8,796 nt of DNA from JAGXLC01 sp964461045. Its GTDB lineage: Bacteria > Bacteroidota > Bacteroidia > Bacteroidales > UBA12077. How positions within the stretch are numbered: position 1 is the first letter of the stretch; every line of letters starts with the position of its first letter. Where the stretch lies: assembly GCA_964461045.1 (NCBI GenBank), contig CAYWSJ010000113.1, positions 1-8,796 on the forward strand, given 5' to 3'. The notes beneath the pieces are model-generated. The model was not told the DNA's origin and did not search any database. It worked only from the letters and a program-made list of their open reading frames with translations. Made by a program: the position numbers and the translations under genes. Shown one piece after another: positions 1 to 6,025 of this stretch.

Positions 1-50
1 CTAACTTTTACTTTCTGCTTTTCTCAGGCTCTGTAGCCCAGTGAAGGAGG

Positions 51-80
51 ACTGCTACTGCAACTGCTACGGCTACTGCC
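51..80. repeat. Degenerate hexamer tandem array (ACTGCT-like)
   Basis: Five consecutive hexamers read ACTGCT, ACTGCA, ACTGCT, ACGGCT and ACTGCC. Each differs from ACTGCT by at most one base. The array lies downstream of the minus-strand ankyrin gene in a gene-free stretch. An open frame across it gives a cysteine/tyrosine-rich low-complexity peptide that does not look like a real protein, so I treat it as non-coding simple sequence. Confidence 0.6.
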
Positions 81-112
81 TTCTTATGTTATCTTATATT
101 TGGTTAAATATT

Positions 113-161
113 GTTCATTTCTCATTTCTCATTTTTCATTGTTCATTGATCATTTTCATTG
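113..161. repeat. Imperfect TTCATT-type tandem array
   Basis: This stretch is built from repeated TTCATT / CTCATTT / TTTTCATTG units of about 7-9 bp. On the minus strand it reads as repeated AATGA(A/G)AA-like units. It sits between the hexamer array and the 3' end of the ankyrin gene. I see no hairpin strong enough to call a terminator. Together with the array at 51-80 it accounts for most of the gene-free first 188 bases; I see nothing else there. Confidence 0.55.
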
Positions 162-188
162 CTCTCCACCACTACTTCATGCTTACAT

Positions 189-989
189 CTATTCAGACAA
201 CACATCCACAATCTTCTGGTACTTTTTCCGTTTCTCTTCGCCGTATGCCTTCATATTAACTTTATCCCCGGCATGATCCAGAGCAGTTTTACCGGCCTTA
301 TCCTTCACAGTCAGATCGGCTCCGTATTCTTTCAGTAACTTAACCGACTGTAAATCTCCATTATACACAGCATAATGAATAGGGTACTTCATTTCTTTCG
401 AATGTTTGTTTGGATCTGCTCCATTTTTCAGGAAAAGCTCCAGCATATCTGCACGATCATGCATAGCAGCTCTCAGGGCAGTTGAATTTTCTTCCTTCTC
501 AGGATCCAAATCAGCGCCATGCTCAATCAACATGTGGGCAATTTTTAACGCATCTGTTTTATCTCCGGATCTTCTAATAGCAAAATGAATAGCCATTTTT
601 CCGTTTGGACCTGTGGCATTCACATCTGCTCCATGATCCAGTAAAATTTTGATAATTTCAACAGGAACACGGGAACTAAAGATAGCATATTGCAGAGGGG
701 TTCTTCCCTCTCCCTTTTGCATTCGTTCATTTACACCTACTCCTTCTTTCAAAATCAATTTAACCATTTCAGGTGAGCCTGATTTGCAGGCTATATGCAA
801 GGCATTTTTTCCATTAAACTGATAGCCCGGATCTGTTCCTTCTCTTATCATCTTTTTCACTTTTCCTGCCTCATTGTTTTTTATGGCATTGTGAAGATGA
901 TATGCATCCATTACTTCTTCTGGCTGGGCTAAAGAAATAAAAGGAACCATAAGGATAAAAAACACTGGAATACAACTAAAATGTTTCAT
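189..989 (-). CDS. Exported ankyrin-repeat protein
   Basis: The product has 266 residues and begins with a Sec signal peptide: basic start MKHFS, a hydrophobic core, and probable cleavage after the alanine of LAQ near residue 21. The rest is a chain of about seven ankyrin repeats from about residue 28 to the C-terminus. Canonical pieces include NALHIACKSGSPEMVKLIL, RTPLQYAI, IIKILLDHGADVNA, MAIHFAIRRSG, ALRAAMHDRADMLELFLKNGADPN, PIHYAVYNGDLQSVKLLKEYGADL and KTALDHA. Ankyrin repeats form protein-binding solenoids; no enzymatic domain is present. The signal peptide places it in the periplasm or at the envelope, but the partner cannot be told. It stands alone on the minus strand, divergent from the T9SS/Lcl gene pair. 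No clear ribosome binding site or -7 element precedes it, and the start is set by the signal peptide. Confidence 0.9.
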   Translation of the reverse strand: MKHFSCIPVFFILMVPFISLAQPEEVMDAYHLHNAIKNNEAGKVKKMIREGTDPGYQFNGKNALHIACKSGSPEMVKLILKEGVGVNERMQKGEGRTPLQYAIFSSRVPVEIIKILLDHGADVNATGPNGKMAIHFAIRRSGDKTDALKIAHMLIEHGADLDPEKEENSTALRAAMHDRADMLELFLKNGADPNKHSKEMKYPIHYAVYNGDLQSVKLLKEYGADLTVKDKAGKTALDHAGDKVNMKAYGEEKRKKYQKIVDVLSE

Positions 990-1224
990 AATATCAAATT
1001 AAATGAATAAATAAATTATTAAAAATGAATTATTGACCATCACAAGATTGGATCAATCCTACTCAAAAATTGTTATTAAATAATGTAAGGTACAAAAAAT
1101 CAGAATACAATGAAAGTATTTTTAATTAATCGAACGCGTAAAGCTCTTTTTGATCAGGTTTTAATCAATCCAAATTGCTATTTAATTTTATACTCATAAA
1201 CAGGAAGTTAACCGGCATTTTTTG

Positions 1225-1232
1225 TACATTTG
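1225..1232 (+). promoter_or_regulatory. Candidate -7 promoter element TACATTTG
   Basis: TACATTTG matches the Bacteroidota primary-sigma -7 consensus TAnnTTTG exactly. No exact TTTG -33 element lies at the expected spacing, so this is a partial promoter match. It would drive the coupled pair starting at 1346 with a leader of about 105 nt. The downstream bases GATAAGA also follow the -7 element of the regulator gene at 7622. Confidence 0.4.
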
Positions 1233-1330
1233 ATAAGAAGTAAAGATAAATTAGAAGACAATATTAACCACCAGATGCTGTGTTCTTTGACATTCTTATT
1301 ATTGCTACAAATTTTTTAATTATCCATAAG

Positions 1331-1340
1331 AAAAGGAGAT
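1331..1340 (+). promoter_or_regulatory. Shine-Dalgarno-like site that sets the start at 1346
   Basis: AAAAGGAGAT ends five bases before the ATG at 1346 and contains AAGGAG. Such sites are uncommon in this phylum and are not seen at most other starts here. It favours 1346 over the in-frame upstream ATG at 1280, which would put 22 charged and hydrophobic residues ahead of an otherwise normal signal peptide. Confidence 0.6.
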
Positions 1341-1345
1341 TTAAA

Positions 1346-1855
1346 ATGCTACTTCAACGATTGTTATTTATTTTAATATTCCTGCTGTCCTTTGGGCTGA
1401 TGGGGGTAAATGCACAGGAAGCAATCCCTGCATCGGGGGGAGATGCTTCGGGCAACGGTGGCTCATTAAGCTATTCCGTTGGACAGTTACTCTACTCTGC
1501 AAACGCAGGAGAAGATGGCTCAACTAACCAAGGTGTTCAACATCCATACGAATTTTTTGTGGTCAGTGAAACAAAAATTGCCACTCACATATTTTTTGAA
1601 GTGTCGGTATACCCTAATCCGTCGGTTGATCACTTAATAGTTGAAACAAACAGTCATTCCCTGTCCCGCAAAACATTTTATTATCAACTATTTGACCTGA
1701 ACGGTAAGCTCATTAAGAATAAAAAAATAGAAGACAACAAAACTACTATAAACATGAGCACATTCAATTCAGGCAGCTATTTCCTTAAAATAATCCAAAG
1801 AGGAAATGATTTATCATCTCCCTATACTAAAACTTTTAAAATCATTAAGAAATGA
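1346..1855 (+). CDS. Small secreted protein with T9SS type A sorting domain
   Basis: From ATG 1346 the product has 169 residues. The signal peptide covers about residues 1-23 (cut before QEAIPASGG). A short glycine/serine-rich segment follows, with the pattern GGSLSYSVGQLLYS and GVQHPYE. The C-terminal domain, from about residue 86, is a Por secretion / T9SS type A sorting domain: VYPNPS at 88-93, then YQLFDLNGKLIKNKKI, the INMSTFNSGSYFLKI strand pair and the ending KTFKIIKK. Such domains direct proteins across the outer membrane through the type IX system and are normally removed or exchanged for a surface anchor. The mature part is only about 60 residues and has no recognisable catalytic motif. 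The stop codon overlaps the next start (ATGA, 1852-1855), so the two genes are very probably co-translated. From memory this pairing recurs in Bacteroidota. Function unknown. Confidence 0.85.
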   Translation: MLLQRLLFILIFLLSFGLMGVNAQEAIPASGGDASGNGGSLSYSVGQLLYSANAGEDGSTNQGVQHPYEFFVVSETKIATHIFFEVSVYPNPSVDHLIVETNSHSLSRKTFYYQLFDLNGKLIKNKKIEDNKTTINMSTFNSGSYFLKIIQRGNDLSSPYTKTFKIIKK

Positions 1856-3504
1856 AAGCTTCAGGTAAAATATTAACCACCACCATGGCAATATTATTGA
1901 TTTCAGGAATAATACTGCCGATAAAGATAAATGCACAGGCACCTGAAAAAATGAGTTATCAGGCTGTGATTCGTGACAGCGATAATGAGTTGGTTGCTGA
2001 TAAAACCGTTGGGATACAAATAAGCATAATTCAAGGGTCAATTTACGGAGCTTCTGTTTATGTTGAAACCCAAACACCCGAAACCAATGCCAATGGTCTT
2101 GTAAGCCTGGAAATCGGAACCGGAAATATTTTAAATGGAAATATTTCAACAATAGACTGGTCAGCAGGCCCCTACTACATCAAAACAGAAACCGATCCGG
2201 ATGGTGGAACCAATTATTCCATAAGCGGGACAAGTCAAATTTTAAGTGTTCCCTATGCCATGTATGCAAAAAAAGCAGAAACAGTTACTGGCGGTGTTTC
2301 AGAAACTGATCCGGTTTTTTCCTCATCGAGTGCCTCTAGCATCACATCAACTGATATGACTAACTGGAATACTGCCTATGGATGGGGAGACCATGCCAGT
2401 GCAGGCTACCTGGCTTTTGTGCCCGACATAAGTTCTGCAAGCTATCAAATGCAAGCGATACACCCTAACCTGCTGTTTAAAGGAAGGCTTCACTCATCAA
2501 GCGGTGAGACCATAAATGGAGTATTAACCGTTGGTTTTAGTTTTTACGATACGGAATCAGGAGGGTCGCCTTTATGGTCAGAAACACAAGATATCACATT
2601 TGATCAGGGATATTTTACCGCACAATTAGGTTCAGAAGTAAGTATTCCCGATGATGTCTTTGTTTCTCTCCCCTTCCTGGAAATTACCATTGGGGGAGAA
2701 ACATTAACCGATAGAATACAATTGCACAAAGTAAGTCATGCCCATTATTCAACAGTTGCAGAAGGTTTAGCCGGCAGCAGTGGCATGGGTGAAGGCTCAG
2801 GCCTTGATGCCGATCTGCTTGACGGGCTTGACAGCGATTATTTTATGCCGGCCAGTTATACTGAGACAGATCCGGTATTTGAATCATCCCCGGCAAGCGA
2901 AATTACAGCATCAGACACCACAAAATGGAGTTCTAAACAAGATTCTGTTAAAGCAGGCAATGGCATTGAGATAAAAAATAATGTAATCAGCGAAACTCCT
3001 TACCAGGTTGGTGATTTTGCTCATGGCGGAGTGGTTTTCTGGGTTGATGATTCCGGAGAACATGGGTTGCTCTGTGCAAAAGGAGATCAGGTGGGAGAAG
3101 ATAGCATCCAATGGTACAATGGAAGTTATGTTAATACCTCAGCCTGGGGAGATGGTTTATATGCCGGGGAAATGAATACTGCTCTAATCGTTGCCGCCCA
3201 GGAAGGTGGCCCATATGATTATGCGGCCGCTATGTGCGCAAGTTTTGGCTTTATTGTAGATGGGGTTAAATATGGTGATTGGTACCTTCCTTCTGTAGAT
3301 GAGTTAAAGCTTATGTATCAAAACAAAAACGCAATTGATTCAACCTCTGCAGCAAATGGAGGAGCCTCTTTTACAAACTCTGAGTATTGGAGCTCTGAGG
3401 AATATGACTTAAACAATGCATATATTGTGAATTTTAATGGGGGGAATACTGATTATAAAAGCAAAAACCGGAAATATAAAATAAGAGCTGTCCGAAAGTT
3501 TTAA
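1852..3504 (+). CDS. Secreted surface protein with C-terminal Lcl (DUF1566) domain
   Basis: The product has 550 residues. A signal peptide ends near residue 29 (KINAQ|APEKMSYQAV). Residues about 30-140 form a domain common in Bacteroidota surface proteins (MSYQAVIRD, GIQISIIQGS, ANGLVSLEIGTG, ILSVPYAMYAKKAE). Two copies of an ETDPVF...S.AS.IT..D...W linker follow, at 151-172 and 338-359. They flank a middle segment that includes GWGDHASAGY and the phage-tail-fibre-like LDADLLDGLDSDYF. Residues about 384-550 form an Lcl/DUF1566 domain of C-type-lectin-like fold: GDFAHGGVVFWVDD, GDWYLPSVDELKLMY, EYWSSEE and the final IRAVRKF. No sorting domain or catalytic site is visible; adhesion or ligand binding at the surface is an inference. 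It starts inside the stop of the upstream T9SS gene (4-bp overlap), indicating translational coupling. Confidence 0.85.
   Translation: MKASGKILTTTMAILLISGIILPIKINAQAPEKMSYQAVIRDSDNELVADKTVGIQISIIQGSIYGASVYVETQTPETNANGLVSLEIGTGNILNGNISTIDWSAGPYYIKTETDPDGGTNYSISGTSQILSVPYAMYAKKAETVTGGVSETDPVFSSSSASSITSTDMTNWNTAYGWGDHASAGYLAFVPDISSASYQMQAIHPNLLFKGRLHSSSGETINGVLTVGFSFYDTESGGSPLWSETQDITFDQGYFTAQLGSEVSIPDDVFVSLPFLEITIGGETLTDRIQLHKVSHAHYSTVAEGLAGSSGMGEGSGLDADLLDGLDSDYFMPASYTETDPVFESSPASEITASDTTKWSSKQDSVKAGNGIEIKNNVISETPYQVGDFAHGGVVFWVDDSGEHGLLCAKGDQVGEDSIQWYNGSYVNTSAWGDGLYAGEMNTALIVAAQEGGPYDYAAAMCASFGFIVDGVKYGDWYLPSVDELKLMYQNKNAIDSTSAANGGASFTNSEYWSSEEYDLNNAYIVNFNGGNTDYKSKNRKYKIRAVRKF
2302..2367 (+). 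repeat. ETDPVF linker repeat, copy 1
   Basis: This encodes residues 151-172 of the Lcl-domain protein, beginning ETDPVFSSSSASSIT and ending DMTNW. Copy 2 at 2863-2928 encodes the same pattern. The match is clear at protein level and only partial in DNA, so this is an old internal duplication or domain-boundary linker, not recent repeat expansion. Confidence 0.65.
2863..2928 (+). repeat. ETDPVF linker repeat, copy 2
   Basis: This encodes residues 338-359 (ETDPVFESSPASEIT...TTKW), aligning with copy 1 without gaps over 22 residues. It lies just before the short segment leading into the Lcl domain, and so marks a domain boundary. Confidence 0.65.
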
Positions 3505-3560
3505 ATGAAAAAATTATATTTTGTACAGCCGGTATTCCTGAATTATTAAATTTTTTCCTG

Positions 3561-3637
3561 GAGGATGACTAAAAAGTTTTTATGAGACTGAATCTGAAAA
3601 TCATATTTTAATTGCTTTCTGGACATCCTCTTTTTTT
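3561..3637 (+). terminator. Weak candidate terminator after the Lcl gene
   Basis: A 7-bp inverted repeat (GAGGATG at 3561-3567, CATCCTC at 3624-3630) is followed directly by seven T residues (3631-3637). The 56-nt loop is far larger than in a normal intrinsic terminator, so only the placement and the T-run support it. The rest of the 260-bp gap (3505-3764) is AT-rich, with a weak ATGAAA/TTTCAT inverted repeat near 3711-3732 and no clear promoter match. Confidence 0.25.
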
Positions 3638-3764
3638 AATAAGAAAATCATATAAAACACATAAATTTAATTGCAAACAACTAAATAAAATCATTCTTTT
3701 AATCTTTTTTATGAAACTTGCACAATTTTCATGCATTATTAAATACTAAATTTTAGAAAATTTC

Positions 3765-4955
3765 ATGAAACATTTGTCCATAATTAATTTTGTTTGGTTT
3801 CTAATATTGTTTTTTTATATAAATCTAACTTATGCACAGGAAACCGCATTTTTTGTGAAACCTGCAGAAACATATCACGCTTACACCGCTCTACAGGACA
3901 GCCATTTTGTAGCTGTTGATCAAACTGCGAATTCCCTGAATAAATTATTGTTTTATATGGGTGGCACCACGTCAACTACCAAAAACACAAAGCTTTTTTT
4001 AAAGCTTGCAGCTAACCTGGGTTATCATGCTGTCTCCGTTGCCTACCCCAATGCTACATCGGCTCAATCGGCATGCGGATATAGTACAGATACCGAATGC
4101 TTTGAAAAATTCAGACAGGAAGCCTGTTTTGGTACTCCTTTGTGTGACAGTATTGATATTGATACTCTAAATAGTTTAAATACCCGAACACTCAAACTCA
4201 TTCAATATCTTGACAGTTTATATCCAGCCCAGGGCTGGGGACAATTCTTAAATGAAAATAACATTGCATGGGAAAAAGTTGTAACTTCAGGACATTCGCA
4301 AGGCTCGGGACATGCTTTATATTTTTTAAAAGTCAGAAATATCGATAGGTGCATCATGTTTTCCGGAGCCAACGACTACAGCTATTTATACGGCAGACCC
4401 GCAAACTGGATATCCGGAGATTTTATTACTTCTCTATCAAAAGCCTATTGCTTTCTTCATTTACAGGATGAGGTAGGCTTTTCTAAACAGTACGATATAA
4501 TGAACGCCCTGGGACTTGTAAACAACAACGACGACAGCACACTAATCGATCATTTATCTCCTCCATACAAACACTCAAACTTTTTATACACCGGTGAAAC
4601 ACCGGCAAGCATGCTGCTGACTGCCTATCACAACTCAACAGTTGTGGATTTCTGGACCCCAAAAACTTATTCTGGCAATCCGGTTTTTGAACCAGTGTGG
4701 GAGTATCTTTTAACTACCTCACATACAACCCGTTTGAGCAAAAAAAATACTGAAGATAATCTGGTGATATACCCCAACCCGACAAGCGGAATCATTTATC
4801 TCAATAACAACGAACACCCCATTTATGTGTATAGTATATCAGGTAGACTCCTGAAGAGAACCTGGAATAAAAAAAAATTGAATATTACGGAATTCCCCGA
4901 TGGAATGTATCTTATTTCTAACGGAAAAACAGAAATAAAGGTGATTAAACAATAA
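3765..4955 (+). CDS. Secreted alpha/beta hydrolase (BPSS1187-like) with T9SS sorting domain
   Basis: The product has 396 residues. A signal peptide covers about 1-24 (cut before QETAFFVKP). The core resembles the BPSS1187 family of alpha/beta-hydrolase-fold proteins: LLFYMGGTT near the oxyanion strand, NLGYHAVSVAYPN, the conserved CGYSTDTECFEKFRQE segment, GWGQFL, and the nucleophile elbow SGHSQGSGHA with Ser178. Asp235 (LHLQDEVG) and His289 (LTAYHNS) are plausible remaining triad members. Several cysteines could form disulfides, fitting an exported enzyme. The C-terminal part, from about residue 333, is a T9SS type A sorting domain (VIYPNPTSGIIYL, VYSISGRLLK, ITEFPDGMYLIS). The substrate is unknown for this family as far as I know. 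The gene is separated by 260 bp from the Lcl gene and appears monocistronic. No Shine-Dalgarno site is evident; the start is set by the signal peptide. Confidence 0.8.
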   Translation: MKHLSIINFVWFLILFFYINLTYAQETAFFVKPAETYHAYTALQDSHFVAVDQTANSLNKLLFYMGGTTSTTKNTKLFLKLAANLGYHAVSVAYPNATSAQSACGYSTDTECFEKFRQEACFGTPLCDSIDIDTLNSLNTRTLKLIQYLDSLYPAQGWGQFLNENNIAWEKVVTSGHSQGSGHALYFLKVRNIDRCIMFSGANDYSYLYGRPANWISGDFITSLSKAYCFLHLQDEVGFSKQYDIMNALGLVNNNDDSTLIDHLSPPYKHSNFLYTGETPASMLLTAYHNSTVVDFWTPKTYSGNPVFEPVWEYLLTTSHTTRLSKKNTEDNLVIYPNPTSGIIYLNNNEHPIYVYSISGRLLKRTWNKKKLNITEFPDGMYLISNGKTEIKVIKQ

Positions 4956-5131
4956 AAAAAATGAAAAACTCTTATTGAGTGAATTTACTCGTTTAAATAC
5001 GTAACTATTAGATAAAATGACATCCTCCCCAAACGATGAAGGAAACATATTAATCATGCTAAAGCTAAGCGGATGGGATATTATAACATTGCGGGAGGTT
5101 TTACTCTTGCTTTATTTGCTTCTGCCATTAG

Positions 5132-5281
5132 GATGCCGGAAAGCAATTTAAAAAACTTGTCGAAAAAGGACACGTTAAACCAATGGTAAAAAAATGCTAT
5201 CCTCTTGAAGAAATAATCGAAGCTCACAGATACACTGGGAAAGGGTATAAAAAGGGTGCTGTTCCCATAAAGATATATTAA
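5132..5281 (+). pseudogene. C-terminal remnant of a medium-chain (zinc/quinone-type) oxidoreductase
   Basis: An in-frame stretch of 49 codons runs from just after a TAG (5129-5131) to a TAA at 5279-5281. It includes KQFKKLVEKGHVKPMVKKC followed by YPLEEIIEAHRYTGKGYKKG and ends AVPIKIY. This matches the conserved end of MDR-superfamily quinone oxidoreductases and alcohol dehydrogenases: the pattern LKxLVExGKxKPVIDRxYPLEEIxEAHRYxxxGxKKGxVVIxI. The cofactor-binding Rossmann fold and the catalytic domain, normally about 270 further residues, are absent. No suitable start codon lies at its head. It is best read as what is left after deletion of most of a gene. It shares strand with the hydrolase and the regulator but has no visible link to either. 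Confidence 0.6.
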
Positions 5282-5366
5282 AACAAAAAGAACAATTCAT
5301 AAAGTAAGATACTATTTTTAACCTATTTCCATTTTTCGTTTAGTGGTTCATGTCTGATAATTTTAT

Positions 5367-5374
5367 TATTTTTG
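5367..5374 (+). promoter_or_regulatory. -7 element TATTTTTG of regulator A
   Basis: This is an exact match to TAnnTTTG, lying 20 nt before the ATG at 5395. It lies inside the longer open frame that begins at 5350, which argues that 5395 is the true start. The 20 bases after it (AAAAGACTAACCTCTTTAGC) closely resemble the leader of regulator B. No TTTG is present at the usual -33 spacing. Confidence 0.5.
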
Positions 5375-5394
5375 AAAAGACTAACCTCTTTAGC

Positions 5395-5958
5395 ATGGAG
5401 ATAAACAAAGAAATGATGCAGCATTATGGGCTTTCCGAGACGGATATGGAACACACCATAAGCAGCTATGAACCATTGAATATTCCTTCCAGAGAATTTT
5501 TCCTGGAACAAGGAAAAGTATCTGATAAAATAGGATTTGTTAAGTCTGGCCTGCTCAGAGCCTACTTTTATGATGAAGATGGAAACGATATCACTACACA
5601 GTTTTTCCCTACCGGCTCGTTAATCATTTCCACCGACAGTTTCAACAACCAAAAACCATCAGAAGAAAATATCGTGGCAGTAACCGATTCCGATTTAATG
5701 GTTATTTCTTATAAAAAACAACAAGAATTGTATCAACAGATTCCTTCATGGAACAACATCTGTAGAGACATTGCCGACCAGAAAGGCAAAGAAATACTGG
5801 ATCGTTCCGTACAGCTTCAAACCCTCTCTGCTAAGGAAAGATATCAACAATTTTGCCGGGAAAATTCTGAGGTGATCAAGAATTGCCCTCTACGGCATAT
5901 TGCCTCTTACCTCGGAATTGATATTGCAACACTCAGCCGGATAAGAAAAAAAGTATGA
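5395..5958 (+). CDS. Crp/Fnr-family transcriptional regulator (module A)
   Basis: From ATG 5395 the product has 187 residues, the usual size of the short Crp/Fnr-type regulators of Bacteroidota. Residues about 15-115 form the cyclic-nucleotide-binding-like beta roll (REFFLEQGKVSDKIGFVKSG, LRAYFYDEDGNDITTQFFPTGSLI). A long dimerisation helix follows, then a helix-turn-helix at the very end: RHIASYLGIDIATLSRIRKK. The cAMP-contacting Arg-Ser pair of Crp and the N-terminal cysteine cluster of Fnr are both missing, so the signal cannot be assigned. The longer open frame back to 5350 is rejected because a -7 promoter element lies inside it. The stop is three bases from a 16-bp dyad (5962-5977) that fronts the flavoprotein gene, whose promoter is the likeliest target. 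The recognition region is very like that of the regulator at 7622-8200. Confidence 0.88.
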   Translation: MEINKEMMQHYGLSETDMEHTISSYEPLNIPSREFFLEQGKVSDKIGFVKSGLLRAYFYDEDGNDITTQFFPTGSLIISTDSFNNQKPSEENIVAVTDSDLMVISYKKQQELYQQIPSWNNICRDIADQKGKEILDRSVQLQTLSAKERYQQFCRENSEVIKNCPLRHIASYLGIDIATLSRIRKKV

Positions 5959-5961
5959 TTT

Positions 5962-5977
5962 TTTGACTTTTGTCAAA
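5962..5977 (+). promoter_or_regulatory. Candidate Crp-type operator, copy A (TTTGAC-N4-GTCAAA)
   Basis: TTTGACTTTTGTCAAA is a perfect dyad with 6-bp arms and a 4-bp spacer, the geometry of a Crp/Fnr-family site. It begins three bases after the regulator's stop and ends 22 bp before the -7 element TATCTTTG of the next gene. Its centre is therefore about 43 bp upstream of the expected transcription start, close to a class II activator position. With the shared ATTTTTTG run-in it matches copy B at 8223-8238 at 17 of 20 positions. Confidence 0.6.
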
Positions 5978-5999
5978 CATATTAATCATCCAGTATACC

Positions 6000-6007
6000 T
6001 ATCTTTG
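6000..6007 (+). promoter_or_regulatory. -7 element TATCTTTG of the flavoprotein gene
   Basis: This is an exact TAnnTTTG match, 18 nt before the ATG at 6026. No TTTG -33 element lies 19-21 bp upstream. A missing -33 with a dyad centred near -43 fits an activator-dependent promoter, which is an inference. Confidence 0.55.
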
Positions 6008-6025
6008 TCTCAAAACCAGAAAAAA

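Larger units (their letters stand above)
990..1345. other. Divergent intergenic region (356 bp)
   Basis: This region separates the minus-strand ankyrin gene from the plus-strand T9SS/Lcl pair. It is very AT-rich. It contains a small dyad, GATTG-gat-CAATC, at 1046-1058, and a TTGAT...ATCAA pair spaced nine bases apart near 1149-1167, wider than an Fnr half-site spacing. It also has a Bacteroidota -7-like element at 1225-1232 and a roughly 100-nt leader before the next gene. I found no convincing small gene or RNA. Confidence 0.5.
4956..5394. other. Gene-poor interval with a decayed gene
   Basis: Between the hydrolase and the first Crp-type regulator lies 439 bp without an intact gene. Near 4968-4990 three short ACTC/GAGT/ACTC segments can form competing 4-bp stems, too weak to call a terminator. 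The reading frame 5040-5178 gives a protein-like stretch (KAKRMGYYNIAGGFTLALFA) that could be a scrap of a membrane protein. The best-supported content is the dehydrogenase remnant at 5132-5281. The regulator's promoter occupies the right end. Confidence 0.5.

Noticed and set aside
41..259. 72-codon open frame on the plus strand
   Set aside because: It starts at GTG, runs across two simple-sequence arrays and the 3' end of the ankyrin gene, and gives a low-complexity peptide with no family character.
1149..1167. TTGAT...ATCAA as an Fnr-type site before the T9SS/Lcl pair
   Set aside because: The half-sites are nine bases apart instead of four, and the sequence does not resemble the dyads at 5962 and 8223.
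1260..1882. 14-bp direct repeat AATATTAACCACCA at 1260-1273 and 1869-1882
   Set aside because: One copy is in a leader and the other codes for signal-peptide residues of the Lcl protein; similarity ends at both edges, and a single match of this length is not far from chance in AT-rich DNA.
3390..3504. Possible diversity-generating retroelement variable region in the C-type-lectin-like C-terminus of the Lcl protein
   Set aside because: No reverse transcriptase gene and no second near-copy (template repeat) of this stretch exist in the window, and the codons are not enriched in the AAC/AAT pattern expected at mutable sites.
5017..5151. 44-codon open frame with a leucine-rich segment (LREVLLLLYLLLPLG)
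   Set aside because: It lies in a decayed interval, overlaps two other remnant frames, and has no promoter or ribosome binding site of its own.
5350..5394. N-terminal extension of regulator A
   Set aside because: The 15 extra codons lie over the -7 promoter element and break the 20-nt leader match with regulator B.
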